NCBI GenBank assembly: GCA_005408345.1
Contig: SEMN01000064.1
Span: forward strand, 744,001-808,000
Length of the DNA: 64,000 nt
From: Macquaria australasica
Lineage: Eukaryota > Chordata > Actinopteri > Centrarchiformes > Percichthyidae
Reading direction: 5' to 3'
Both the position numbers and the translations under genes were made by a program. The notes beneath the pieces were generated by a model. It worked only from the letters and a program-made list of their open reading frames with translations. It was not told the origin of the DNA and did no database searches. Positions 13,546-26,680 of this stretch are shown here, in pieces; position 1 is the stretch's first letter; every line of letters starts with the position of its first letter.

Positions 13546-16500
13546 TGACATAAGAATTCCACCATCTATCACTTTCAAGGACGTCTGTCTGCATGTCGGC
13601 TGTTCTCTGCGCCCGCTGTTGTTATTTTTAGTGTTAAAGCTATGTTTACCTTCACCTGCTTGTGTCCATCAGTCTGCGACTACTACAAGGCCCAAGAAGC
13701 GGCATCTAATCTGACTGACCAGACACCCACCACTCCTTCTGCATGCTTCCTGTGAACAGCTGGACCTGGCCGTGTGGATGCAGTCTGACAGCCGGACCGG
13801 CCGTCCTCTCTCCGCTCTGCTACCACCAACCGTGCGCATCTGTGCATGTGACGGCGCTCGTCATGTGACTGCTGCCTGCCTCCGTGTCAGAGCTCAGCAG
13901 CACAGCAGACCACCACCGGAGGCTCTTGTTGTTGTTAGTTCCAAGTCCTTGGAGCAGAAGAGTGGTCATAAAACCTCACCTAACATTAAGCCCACCCCCC
14001 TGCAAGCTCAGCTTATTATGAACCAGTCAGCTAGTTTGGGTTTTATAATGTTTTATCATCTGTTTAGCTCTGATTTGTGTTTGCTGCCTTTATTTTCCTG
14101 CCTTCCTCTTCAGTCTTTTATCTAACAGGGAGACCTCTCCTGACTGGAACAGATGAGCCTGTCACACTCAGCTGTTCGTCTGGATGATGTATCACCAGGG
14201 CTCGGGTTTACAGTCAGGACATGTGCTTTTTTGTTACAACAACATCAGCACGGCCTTAACATATCTGATTTATAGCTCTGATTTACTGCATGGGCAGACA
14301 GAGCATTCACATATATAAAGTGAATATATATGTGCCTACGTCATTACGAGTACAAGCATGTTAATTTCATCACTTATATTGTCACATTAGCCCACTTTGT
14401 CTTTGATATTTTAATTATGTCTGTTGCTGCTGCTTGTTTTTCTTTACAAACATATTTTTTCTTCTCTTTTTAAAAAAAATCCACTAACATCTTTTGTCGA
14501 TTTATTTATTTTTTTGTCATTTTCCCCCTGACATAAGACATTTTAAAGTTCTTTCTTTCTCATTTACTGTGGAACGCTACATGAAAGGAAAAATGTATAT
14601 GCTTTACATGACAAAAAACACTGTAAAATGCATCACCAGACGAAAGTCTCCACACATACTCATCATAGTTCTCTGGTAACATATACTTACATAATAAAAG
14701 TATCACCTCTTGGTGTGCGTTTTAAAGGTAATGTTGTTAAACATAGTTTTTACATCTACATTTCTGTGTTTCATACTTTTTTATTTAATATTTTTCATAT
14801 TATTTGGTGTATTTGATGTATTACTGTTTTTGTACTCCTTCTCTTTGAGATTAATGTACTTCTGATTGAGTTTTCATTGTACACAATGTGAATTGTTTTA
14901 GATGTTTATCACCCTGGATGGGTTTGATGGTTATCTATACCTTTCATCAAAGAGCCAGGTGGCAAATGGACCAAGGCCCCAGACCCTTGGGACCCGAAGG
15001 CTCCAGGTTCGCCTTGTGGTGTTTGTGGTAATTTGATACATTGCTATTTGTTTGTTAACACTTTATGCACCATGAAAACCACAATGTCAACAGAAATTAC
15101 AGAGTTAAAATGTAGTTTTAAAGCCTTTATCATTTCAATATATCTTTTGTTTATCTATGGCATTTGCCTCATTGGTTAATATGTATGTTTATGTGTATGA
15201 TTGGTTGTCTTTTATATATATATATTTTTAACTTTTTACATTTTGTTGTCCCATACTCATCTTATTTAATGTGTGTTGCTGGAGTTTTGAGGCATATTTC
15301 TAAATAAATGTGTTCTTAATTAAGTTACCACAAACGAATTACTGACACATACTGATACATACACAAGGCACAGAGAAACAGCGGACCCACAGCTTATTGT
15401 TTGCACCGGGGCCCCATAGAGAGTTAATCTGGCCCTAAGCCTATTTACATATAGGATTAGGCATTTTTGACCTGACAATATATTTCGATAAATCTGTGCT
15501 TTGGGGGTCAGTGTGCAGATGTTGCTCTTTTCATTGATTATAATTAATCACACAACCAAAACAAACTCAACTAACTGAGTGTCATTGAGTGTGTAATGGA
15601 CTGAAAAACAACAATCAGTACAGAAGGAAAGAAGTACAGTATTTATCTGCCGTTTCTTCTCTTTGTCTTGGACTTTGTTTTCTCTTCTTACAATAGTTTC
15701 CTGATTGACCTGACCACGTGACTTCCTAATCATCTATGCCCTCATCTTAAAAAGAGGCACTCCTGACTTAATTAAACACAGCCACGATCATATACAGTAG
15801 CAGGGATGACAAAAGCCAATAGAGACAAAAGGAGGAGAGGAACTCCATTGTTTCACCACAACACAGGCGTGTGTTGCGGGAGAGGCGAGGACGAGGTGAA
15901 GCACAGCTCATGTCAAATCGAATAAATTACTTTCAACAAGGAGGGTCAGGCGGCTGCGGGAGGCCCATTTAGGAGCTTTTAAAGTCGAACAGCGTGAAGT
16001 CTTAATTACTGAGACTTAACAGTGGCCAGCGCTGCACTCACGCTGCGGCGGTCAGGAGTTGGAGGCTGCTGCCCCCGCGGCTTCAGAAGAAAGACAGGAG
16101 ACAGAAAACTGAAGACAAAACAGAACATTTCCACTGTCTCTGCCAGTTGGAGGGAAAATAAAGGTTGATTAAATTAAATTTAATTTCTGGATTGTTAGAT
16201 AAAAGCAGTTAAGGCCTCATCCTGTTTGCCACTTGATGTGGGATAAAATGGATTTCCAGCCAATTACACTTATTTCCCACCTTTTATCCCTCCTGTCAGA
16301 TTGAACCTTCATGTACGCTCAGGTTTATTGGCAGTAATGATCCCAGGTTACTCCCCGCTGACCAATCACATGTTAATGCCTGCTGTTCCGATGAAGGAGG
16401 GAGGGGTCGGTTACTTGGAAAAGGACCAGAAGCGGTGAGGAGCTCCGGTTCCATTAGTTAGAAGGTGTGACGGTGTGAATGAAAATAAGGATATACATGC

Positions 16501-16559
16501 TGACCTTTGACCTTTACTTCCTCCTGAGATGTCAGGTTTCAGATGTGCCTTTACTGCTT

Positions 16560-17690
16560 CAGCTTCACTTCACAGTTTGTGTTTTGTCTGAAAGATAATA
16601 CCAATTTGGCTTGTTTACTATAACTAAATGTGATTCTGCCCATAATTTCCACCAAAGCCTTTATGGTGTCAACTACGTCCAAAGTCGTAAAGATCACAAA
16701 AGGTGTCCCACAAGGTTCTGTAATAGTACCTGTTCTGTTTTCTGTTTTTATAAATGATTCAGCAAAGATTCATTTCTACGCAGATGATACACTCATCTAT
16801 ACAGTTGCCCCCATAAACCAAATTATTACAGACTTCAAATAGAATTCAGTTATCATTTTACCAAATTAAAATTAACCTTAAATGTTCAAACACAATTTAT
16901 ATAACTTTCTATAGGAATCACACCCATTCTCATACAAAGGGTAGGTAACAACTTCGTCAGTAGACACTAGATGGAATTGAATAAGAAAAAGTCTCTTCAT
17001 ACAAAAGCTAAAACCCTTTCCTTTTGTCAACAAGATAACAAAGTTTTGTTCAGTCCACATTTGATCTGTTTTAGATTACAGTGACACCCTGTATGTACAT
17101 GCATGGCACTCAGTACTGTGCACCTATCATTGAGGATACTGAGCTTAATTTATCCTCTGTATGTAAGATTTTACATACAAAATATATGATCTGTTTATAA
17201 AATATGACACATCATAATAGATTATAAACTAGATTAAAATTAGCTCCACCTCCACTAGCTACAACAGTAAAATGCTACTTACACATTAATGCATTAGTTA
17301 TAATCATCCAATAATATCATATATAACACTGACACTCACAATGGCCATTTTTCTGCATTGAGTACTTTTACTTTTGAGTATTTTTACAGTGTGGCATTGG
17401 TCATTATACTTAAGTAGTGAATCTGATTACTTCCTGCACCGCTGCATATCAGGTATTTAAAAAACATTCAAAATAAGTATCATGAGTAATGTTACTGTTT
17501 AAATAATCCAGCTTCTCTTCTTCATGCCTCTCAGGTCCTATTTTATTTTTCTTTATGTGTAATGTAAATTAATTGTGAGTGACGTGTGTTAACTTCTCTA
17601 AGCTGCTGTTTTGGCCATGTCTCTCTTGTAAAATAGAAAACGTATCTCAAGAGACACCCTGGTTAAATAAAGGTTTAATAAATAACACCT
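16560..17690 (+). mobile_element. Decayed L2-like LINE, 3' part
   Basis: An open frame at 16630-16842 contains the reverse-transcriptase signatures GVPQGSVIVPVLFSVFIND and FYADDTLIY, with the catalytic YADD. About 0.8 kb downstream lies CCTGGTTAAATAAAGGTTTA, a 3'-end sequence typical of fish L2/Maui-type LINEs. Everything between is degraded with stops. The element is 5' truncated. The YADD and tail assignment is firm. The clade name is inference. Confidence 0.7.
17225..17450 (+). repeat. Fragment of the hAT-like MITE family with TACTTTTACTT motifs
   Basis: Shares AGCTCCACCTCCAC, AATGCAT and TACTTTTACTTTTGAGTA-type segments with the longer copies at 25380-25850 and 47993-48463. It lies inside or beside the LINE remnant. 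Confidence 0.5.
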
Positions 17691-18654
17691 AAACATTTCT
17701 GTGCTACTTGTTATTTGGGAATTTTGTGTATTTGTTATTATTATTTATTATTAGAACTGTTTTATTAGAAAAGTTTTATTGCAACTAAACAAAGTCTCAC
17801 CTGATTTGAACCTCACATCATCATTCTGCACAGTCATGGCTCCTTTCTTTCCTAATTAGCTGAATATCTCCTACGTCTCCTGTGGTGATATCAGAACAAA
17901 TGTCACGGGGCATTCTTATTTTGGCTGAAGTATGTGTTTGTTCTTGCATAAGGATCTCCCCGGGCTGTGTTACCCTTAGAGGTCATGCGTTGGCCCCTCC
18001 AGCAGCCATGAGGATCAGGGGTCTGGTAGCCGTGACAATACACTTTCATTTCAGCCAGCTAGTAATCCCACAATGCAATAAAACTGTCTGGCCCCTGCGT
18101 CTGGCTCCAGTCAGACCAACTTTACTCACAAAAATGTCCAAACCCCTCCTCAACACTGTTAAGTGCAATGTAAATCTCAAAATAGAAGTTTAGAGCTCTT
18201 TTCTCTTTTTTTTTTTCTACACAAATTCGATTTGTCATTAAATAGCTATTTGCCAGGAGAGAGTCAGTAATTATAGAGGCGTAGAGAGTCATATGTGTTA
18301 TAATAAGGGAGTGCATCCCAACCAAACCAAGACACCAGCAGGGACAGAGGTCACTGCAGTCTGGTCAGGCTGTGTTTACGTTGGCGAAGGAGCAGCAGCT
18401 GTGTGCACAAAGCGTGTCTTTGGGTTTAGACATTATCTCACAGTTGGTTTTGGTCAACTTTACAAAACAAACAGGTGGCTTCTGCACTGTCTTCTACTGT
18501 CTTGCATGCTGTTTTGTAAAGAGGAATACCGACTGGATAATAATTGCTAAAATAGTTTTAGTCAGAGGAAACATCACTTTTGATGGGAAAAAACTTTGTT
18601 TTCCTCATTTTGCAGAAGCCACTGTGTACATGAATGCAATTTGTGATCTTTAAA

Positions 18655-19015
18655 CCTGCAATAACTGATTGGTTTGGCCACTTGGGGGCAGCAGAAACTA
18701 GTTGTGAACACAACACTGACATACTATCATCACCTTTTAAGTTGTTATGACGAACTTGTTAGCAAACAGCTGCTTATTTACACATCCAGCAGTTACGGAG
18801 CAACATTATCATTTATTTGGAGTCGTGTTTCTGGCCACCTGATGAATATAAGTCCAATATTAACTCTCTTTTAGCTCTGTCTTTGGTCCCCACCAACTCC
18901 TGAGGGAAATATCAGGCTCTTTACTAACTGTATCTGTCTGCTGTTTGGTGCTGAGCAGGTAGTGTACAGTAGGTTAATAGTGCTTTTTCACTGAAAAAAA
19001 AAAAAAAAAAAAACA
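18655..19015 (-). mobile_element. Non-autonomous DNA element, family 1, copy C
   Basis: The reverse complement of copy A: GGCCACTTGGGGGCAGCAG near 18675, then CTGATGAATATAAGTCCAAT and GGAAATATCAGGCTC in inverted order. The middle part is missing relative to copies A and B, and it ends at an A-run of about 19 bases (18996-19014). Confidence 0.6.
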
Positions 19016-19034
19016 AGTACTGGACAAAGTCAAA

Positions 19035-19355
19035 CTTTGACCTGGTGGTGGTGCCAGATGAAAAGCTAAGACTTCACCAAGGTTATTACAATTCTTCCTG
19101 AAAGGACCATGGGTGGCTGTATCAAATTTCAAAGCAATATATCCAGATGTTGTTGAGACATTTCACTCAAAACCATGAATGTCAACCTCATGGCAGCGCT
19201 AGAGGAAAAGTCAGGGGATCACCAAAGTCAGTAGGATTCATCTTCTGGGGACCATAAATGCTTGCACAAAATTTCATCCAATAGTTGTTGAGATATTTCA
19301 GTCTGGACCGACCGACCACTATCCCTAAAGCCATGCCGCTAGCGTGGCTAAAAAA
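19035..19355 (+). repeat. Dispersed repeat family 2, copy
   Basis: Contains GGTGGTGGTGCCAGATGAAA, CATGGCAGCGCTAGAGG, AAAAGTCAGGGGATCACC and GCCATGCCGCTAGCGTGGC. It lies directly after family 1 copy C. Confidence 0.7.
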
Positions 19356-20566
19356 CTCCTTGTTTTCCTCATTTTGAAGAAGCTATGAATGAATAGTATA
19401 ATATGACTTTATGTATATAACTGTATATGTATATTACTTTTCATCCCTAAAAATAATTCTCAACTTGAATTCCTATTTGAATGTATGCAGCAGTGACAGA
19501 CTGTCTCAAAACTCAATGCTGCCACACAATATAGAAAATGTGAAACCTATTGATGACTTAAGTTTCCTTAATACAGATCTGTTTCATACATTGTGGCCTG
19601 AGTCACTGTAACCCGACCCTCATACATTAACCTTACTTCCTGTATCACATATTCACTCTGCATGTGAGTTTTGGAGCTCAAATTAGATGACCCTCTCATC
19701 CTGACATGAACCAAATCTAATTATGCCATTTCAGAACATGAGCCTATATTACATTTATTTTTCTTCCATTCAAGACAGAATTCAGGTGAGTCCGTCTAAT
19801 GTTTCTGGACATCAAAGTTTTTAAACTTTTTTGTCTCTTTGATTGTTGACTTTGCCTCTTTTTCCATGAAACAGAGTTTAAAACAGCTACATTTTCTTAA
19901 TTAAAGTAATATGTTGATGGAAAGTCTACCCTATCTACTTTACATTTAAGTTTTGACATCAAAAACTGCCAAAAAAATAAAAAAATAAATAAAAATGTGT
20001 TACTTACAACATGAAAACATGTATTAATCTAAGAATACATTATTAAAAGGGACTTTATGCTCCACAAAAGGGCAAAACTCATTGCTCATCATTAACTTTT
20101 ACCCCTTAAAGGAATCAATTAGCCTCTGATCAGCATGTCCAGATAGCTGGGATGTATGGCCTCAGGCTTTTGAGGCTTTTAAAACTGGACTGATCCTTGA
20201 CAAATGCCTCTCACACCCACCCGGCGTCACCAGCAGCATAATCACTTAACATTAAGCAGCAAATGCTGAGTCAGTGTAGGTAAAACGAAGGTCAGGCTGT
20301 GTGTTACTGGCAGAGGCAGAGAGAGAGCTGTCACTCAGGGACACTGAAGACACCTCCTGGCTGGAAAGTCTCATATGAAACGGTGTCTGTTGATATTTCT
20401 CCTGTTGGAGGCTAAAAGTGTGGGAATGTCCCTTTAGATGCTGTTGCCCTTGGGTTGAAACTTGTGTTAACGTGGGCAGACCTACAGTACAGTGTGCTGC
20501 AGGAATGCACTGGTTGAGCGGTCATTGCCTACACAAGAGGCGCCACAGGGATTTCTGAGGGCCTCC

Positions 20567-20569
<3 letters not shown>

Positions 20570-20629
<60 letters not shown>
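20570..20629. repeat. (TG)n microsatellite, about 30 units
   Basis: An uninterrupted TG dinucleotide run, visible directly. Confidence 0.97.
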
Positions 20630-20633
<4 letters not shown>

Positions 20634-21974
20634 TTCACACTGGTTAATAGGCTGCAACTCACCTCAGGAGCCGATTTATTATCATAAACAAGCACTTTTA
20701 AATCTACATACTGCATGCTTGGTTGATTTAGGGTTAATTTGATCTGATCAATGACACTAACAATATGAACTCTAGAGAGAGGTGAAAATCAAGGTGACAC
20801 TGCCCTTAAGAAAACAGATGCATGGGGCGGCTGTGGCTGGTGGATAATGTAAAATTACCAATTCAGCAGTGTAGAAATACTCTTTTGCAAGTAAAAGTCC
20901 TGCATTCAAAATTCACTTGATGTAGAAGCACAAAAGTGTTAGCAGCAAGACACTGAACTATCAAATAGCTCCCTGTGTCCACACCAGCTCCTCTCATCAG
21001 TGTGTGAATGGGAGAATGAGATGCGAATTATAAATCACCTTGTCCTACTATAACTGCAGTTAATTCACCGTGTCTTTGGCAGGATGGGGAATACACGGGA
21101 AACAGTGTAGCTGCTCAAAACTCTTATCAATTATCAGCTGTGCCCGTAGATGGCAGCCATGAGTTTTGTTTAGCTGGAATCCAAATCCAGCACAGTCCGG
21201 TTGCACAAACTTTGCATCAGGCACTTTTTGCCTTTCACATTTGTAACCTGAACCTGTACAGAGCAACGTGGAATGAACTCGTACCAGCTATAAAACCAGG
21301 TCCAACAGTCAGAACAGAGACTTCACATCAGCTAATGGAGAGGGAAACCATAATCATCTCCATCACAGCAGTCTGAGTGTGTGCGAGTGTCGCCTCTCTC
21401 CTCTCCTGAACAGCCATAAGACAGAAAGATGAATGAAAGTAGCAGAGCTGAGAAGGAACATTTAGGCATGATTCAGGTCTATAAAACTGTATTGATTTGC
21501 TGCTCGCCTTCCTGCACAGTCCCTGCCTGGCCGGTGCCAGAGTAATTTGTCCCCTAGGTCTAAGGTTGCATGTGAATTTTCTGTTGTGTCAGCTGAGTTT
21601 AGTGCAGTGCATGCTTGAGAGGAGGTGAACTCTCATTATCCCACACTGCTTTAATTAAGAGCTCGCTGTCAACGAAAGCAACATCTTTAACTCATTTATT
21701 ACCTCCTGCAGTAGGCATCTCCAAACGGCAATAGGCAATATTTCATCTTCCACAGTAGAGCGTGCGTAACTTTGTCATGAACACATCTGCAGCAGACAAA
21801 TCTAGAGCAGAAAATTAAGGTTTTATTTAACAGACAGCATAAGGGCATAAATGCTTCACTGTGACAGATATCCCTCACAGTGTATGTACACAAATATATT
21901 ATGATTCCACACCTCTCGATTAACGTCCAGTGCCAACGCAGGAAGTAGTGCGTCCTTTATGTAGCCAGGCAGAA

Positions 21975-22150
21975 AGTGAGGATGTGGATGGGCGAGTAGC
22001 ACAACTGACTCTCATGCAGGAGGTCAAAGACCGTGTCCCATCACAGACCTGCCATTAACAAATGCCTTTTTATTAACCGTAACCACAAACTTTCCCTAAC
22101 TTTAAACAAGTGTTTTACTTGCCAAACCCTAAGCATACCATAACAGTTAT
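21975..22150 (+). repeat. tRNA-derived SINE-like fragment
   Basis: The sequence GGCGAGTAGCACAACTGAC, then CATGCAGGAGGTCAAAGACC, resembles the degenerate tRNA-like head of a fish SINE. It is followed by an AAACCCTAA-type body. The call rests on A/B-box-like spacing and recall of the family. The B box is poor. Confidence 0.35.
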
Positions 22151-23267
22151 TTATTTTTCATGACCACAATCTTTCCATAAACCACAGTTACCTTCGTTGG
22201 ATGGAAAAACAAAAGAACGTAATTGAATGCATTCTGGGGTTTTGCAGAATCTTCCTCTTCTTAGAGTTGTATAAAGGTCAATCAACAGAAACATTCTTAC
22301 TCTCAGTGGCAGCCAATGGGCCTGGAGGATCCTTTAAGATGCAGAAATTTAAAAAAACAAATGGGCGACTGCAACTAATTAAGGTCCTCTTCATTACTTC
22401 CTCTTTATTGTAGCACACATAACATAGATTTGCATTATATCAACTAACATTGTACAGGAAATAATGGCACAGACCTTTGGGGCTGGATGTATTTTATTGA
22501 GATTGTTGAACTTTTATGTGTATTAAAGATGTGGTGTGTTGTGTAGACATTGTAGCTTCGACCTGCCCTGTGAAGGAAAACACACACACACTCAGTTTGG
22601 CTAGTTTGGTTATTTCAACATGGAATGAAGTCTTCCTTTTTGTGCCATAATGATTGAACTGAATGACTTAATGTTTAAATGTGGATGTATGTGCAGTAAT
22701 TAAGACAATGTCTTTGTTCAAATCACTTAACTCTGCTGTTATGTGTCCTCTTCAGGCTGTTTGGGCCACCCCTGGGTGGTCGAACACCAATTTAAAGGTT
22801 CCAGGAGATACCAAATAGTAATTAGTGGAGGGGTGTTTAGTGTACTTTCATGTGAAGTTCAGATTTCCTATTTTCCCATGTGCTGTGTAAAGTAACTTCA
22901 GATAATGAAAGTAGTTGGCCATTTAAAGAATGAATGTAGATTTTCATGTATTTGTTGCGTTTTTGTAGATTTTGATGTAAGTGTTAGGGTCATACCTCCT
23001 ATACTGAGGTCGGGGTTGAGGTCAACGTCAGATGCCGACTATATAAGGCTGCCAGTCCCCATCAGGTGTGGCTGCTGTCAGGTTCACATGGTACCTGTGG
23101 TCAGTATTTGTATTGAGAACAATGTCTATCATCTATGTATGTGTTCATCGTTGGTGAATTAAACACCTGGTTGGTCTGCACCTCACCTTCGACTCAAGTC
23201 TCCTGCATTGAAATTCCAGCTGCTTAACTTCATCTTAACAAACTATAAGTACCTAATTTGAATGGGG

Positions 23268-23435
23268 CACCCTCATAGCTTAGGGGTTAAGCTGCTGACC
23301 ATGAACGCAACAACCCCAGTTTGAGTCCAGCCAGGGTCCTCTGTTGCATGTCAGTTCTCTCTCCCTTCAGTTCATGTCATCTCTCCGCTATCAGCTTTCT
23401 AATAAAGGCATACAAATGCTTCACCTCTCAGAACC
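23268..23435 (+). repeat. tRNA-derived SINE
   Basis: The tRNA-like head has an A-box-like TAGCTTAGGGGTTAAGC and a B-box-like GTTTGAGTCC about 35 bases later. The body (TTGCATGTCAGTTCTCTCTC) is pyrimidine-rich and the tail is TAATAAAGGCATACAAATGC. This architecture, head to tail, is that of a common fish tRNA-derived SINE. Confidence 0.7.
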
Positions 23436-24361
23436 TGTATCCACCCAACACTTCACAGCCTGAGAAAGACGGTGTCATGGAAAGTTGTGTGTGATCAAGG
23501 AGGCCTCTATGGATGCACGTGCAGTTATGACTAATGCAATGTTTTAACTCTGAACATGTCAATTTGGAGCTGCTGAGTTTCACCAAACATTATTAGACTT
23601 CGTAAGTCTTTGATTTTGGCGTCCAAGTCATCGTTAAAACCCTGCAAAGCAAAGCAACCGCTGATCGACCTTTTCACACGGCCACTACTGGAAGTGGTTC
23701 CTGAGGTGTGGCCTTTTGGTTCTGCAACAACAACGCAACATCTTTGTGGTTTTCTGTACAAAACAAGATACGTAGCACACACAATTCAAATGTTACTCCC
23801 TTAATCAGTTGTGTATCATGACAAAACCTTGATTTTGGGCCTTATGAAGACTCTCTTTGGGTATAAATGGCGCCATTTACTTAGATGGGCTCCAGTAACT
23901 CACCTCCTCCCCTGATGGGAGTTGTACAGGTTGCATTAGCACAGACTCACAGCCTGCTAGTTGAAGAGTCCTGTGGTGGGGGGAGCCAGGACGGGTGCCA
24001 GGTCTGGAGGGGTGCACAGGCCCAGCCGTGCTCAGCACGTCCCAAACAACCGGTGCACGAACCAGAGCCATCTGCTGTCCATTTCACTTACATTCTCACT
24101 TGATGCTCTGCCAGCAGCTTGCTTTTTTCACCCCTGGAACGAGACTAATCCTCCCGTCCTCACTCGAGCCACCAAAGCTTCGGGTTCAGCTGGCAGGACA
24201 CCACGGTTACTCTTCTGATGTTTGCCTGAGAAAACAAAGAGCTACACTTCCCTGAAACGTTTTTCAAAGCGGTATCATTTATCACAAACCCTCTTCCCAG
24301 CTCCATCTTCTACTTACTGTAATGACCAGATTTGCTTCTCCACTCTTCATGAGTGTGTTTC

Positions 24362-24540
24362 AGTAATTTCCATCAACTAAATAACCATTAAGCACTCAAC
24401 AATCTGGCCTCAACTATTGAAGTACATAAATGGCTCATGACCTGAACATCAGATGCATCATCTTCAAGACTGGAGCATCACTGCTTGAGTAATTTCCACC
24501 AACTAAATAACCATTAAGCACTCAGCGTCCTGGCTTCCTC
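24362..24540 (+). repeat. Direct duplication of about 50 bp
   Basis: AGTAATTTCCATCAACTAAA with CCATTAAGCACTCA (24365-24408) recurs as AGTAATTTCCACCAACTAAA with CCATTAAGCACTCA (24488-24525). About 75 bp of unrelated sequence separate the two. Confidence 0.8.
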
Positions 24541-25379
24541 AACCGTTAAAACACTGGGGCATCGAAGAAAAAGAAGCGATTGATCAGAGAAGTTATGACT
24601 CATAGAGAAACAAATACAAAGAAGCAGCAGTAGGAGTTTTTTTTATTCATAGTCATTTGAAAGTTTTCTATTCTGAAAAAAATGAGCACATATTCAATTT
24701 TTACTAACTCAGTATGCTTGCAGTTGCATACAACTTTCTATTCTGCTCTGCATCACAAGAAGTGCAAGCGTGAATATGTTTAATGACCTCTCAGACGTTT
24801 CTTGACAGTTGTACAGAAATTATAAGAAGCAGTATTTCTGTATGAGTCAACAACGTGCTTTTAGAAAACTATGATTCATCAAGAATCAGAAGTTATCACT
24901 ATGTGTGTGAAATCTCAAGTTCCCATTTTTTCTCTTCGGGTAATGTCATACTGTCGAGTGATGCATTTGAAAAGCATTAAAAGGAATGGGACTTTAGAAG
25001 GTTGTCAGACAACAAGTCATAAACATTCATGAGATGATTATGATTCATTATGGATGTATAATGTTATATAGGAACTGATAAAATGCATCAGTAACCATTA
25101 TGTGCTCTTAAAAACAAGGTCAGGATGTTTTGTGAATGAATTCAAGTTGTGTGTGTCCTTATATGCATCATAGATGTTATATTTCAAATATAGTAGACTT
25201 AGGAAGGTGTTGTTGCAATGTTGGCTCTTATGCTGCATTTAAAGGTGTTAATATTTTCGTGGTTACCAGTGTGCAGCAGCTTCTCTGTGGTGAGCACCTC
25301 ATCATCACTGCTGTGCACCTCACAGCACTTGTTTGTCTGCAGAAAGTCAGTCAGTCAATCAATCGATCAAATCTTTGTA

Positions 25380-25850
25380 AACCTCCTGTCATATACATTA
25401 GGTGACAAACTAATACAACTAATAAGGCAGAAGATGATAAGTGAAATATACATACATTATAAATACATTTTCTACTAGTTACTTTGCAGATTAGGATTTT
25501 ACTGACAAGTTAATACAATATGATGCATTGTTAAAGATTAAACAACTCAAAAGTATATAAAGTTGTTAATATAAGCTCCACCTCCACAAGCTTTTATCTT
25601 AATGCATCAACAGTAATAATCGAATAATATAATATATAAAAGAATATTGCACTGGGGTTACTTTTAATACTTTTAAGGATTAGGATGATACAACTTCTGT
25701 ACTTTTACTTAAGTATAACTTTGAATGCAGGACTTTTACTTGTAACAAAGTATTTGTACAGTGTGATACTCGTACTTTTACTCCAGACAATTGTCTCACA
25801 GTACTTCTGCTACTGCATAAAACCTTCTAAGCAAAAGCCTGGCTAAAACG
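25380..25850 (+). repeat. hAT-like MITE family, copy
   Basis: TAGTTACTTTGCAGATTAGG, AAGCTCCACCTCCACAAGC and GCAGGACTTTTACTTGTAAC match the element at 47993-48463 in order. The left terminus is not clear here. Confidence 0.6.
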
Positions 25851-25859
25851 GTGAGTTTT

Positions 25860-26130
25860 AAAGGAATAGTTTGACATTGTGGGAAATCCATGTATTCGCT
25901 TGCTTGCTCAGAGTTAGATGAATGTTTGGTAAATGTGAAGTTACTGCCAGGCCAGCAGACGGTTAGCTTAGCTGATTCCCCGTTTCCAGTCTTTAAACTA
26001 AACTAAGCTACTGAGCTAATCTAATGAGCTGCTGGCTTCATATTCACCAACAACAGACACGTGAGTGGTATTGATCTTCTCATCTGACCCTCAGTGAGAA
26101 AGCAAATAAGCATATTTCCCAAAATGTCTT
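25860..26130 (+). mobile_element. MITE with TTTGACATTGTGGGAAAT termini
   Basis: The left end TTTGACATTGTGGGAAAT and right end ATTTCCCAAAATGTC are inverted relative to each other. The interior has GGTTAGCTTAGCTGATTCC and CCAGTCTTTAAACT, as in a very common fish MITE. A 57-bp direct repeat (25806-25861 and 26168-26224) flanks it. Confidence 0.65.
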
Positions 26131-26646
26131 TTAATACATTTGGCTGATATAATACTTCAATACTTCTTCTGCTACTTCATAAAACTTTTTAAGCAAAAGC
26201 CAGGTTAAAAAGGTAAGTTTTAAGCTTACATTTAAAGATGTTTCCTTGCTTTTAAAGCATAAAAGCCAAACGCTGCTTCACCAAGAAAAAGAAAAAATAT
26301 TATTTTCTTTATTTTACTTGATTCCTATGTGTTTTCCAGACCAGGGGGAGTGAGCATGTGCTCTGAAATAAGAGGCCTTTCCAACCAGAGTCTTTGTCCT
26401 TTCTCTGTGGTGCAGACCACACATGTCTTTTTCAAAAGTGACTGGTATTAGATCGTACTTCAAGATATATAGCCCAGAGAAATGTACATGCTGATGGTAC
26501 TGATGCATCTATTTTGAATTTTTTTAAATGTATTTCTCTTTGTACACGAATGCCAGCAGTGTCACAGGCCAATACTGGTATGTGACTCAGATTGATAGTG
26601 GCATATCAATCAGGTTTTGTGTCAGTGTGGAATCTGTTCAAGCGAC

Positions 26647-26648
<2 letters not shown>

Positions 26649-26679
<31 letters not shown>
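26649..26679. repeat. (TG)n microsatellite
   Basis: About 15 TG units, visible directly. Confidence 0.95.

Positions 26680-26680
<1 letters not shown>

Noticed and set aside
15405..15440. GGGGCCCCATAGAGAGTTAATCTGGCCC-like end of a DNA transposon
   Set aside because: The opposite terminus near 14950-15010 is too diverged to pair with confidence.
20522..20716. A frame encoding a His-Thr repeat
   Set aside because: It is the translation of the TG microsatellite.
23531..23804. Overlapping frames on both strands near a possible repeat
   Set aside because: I could not link either to a protein family or to another copy in the window.
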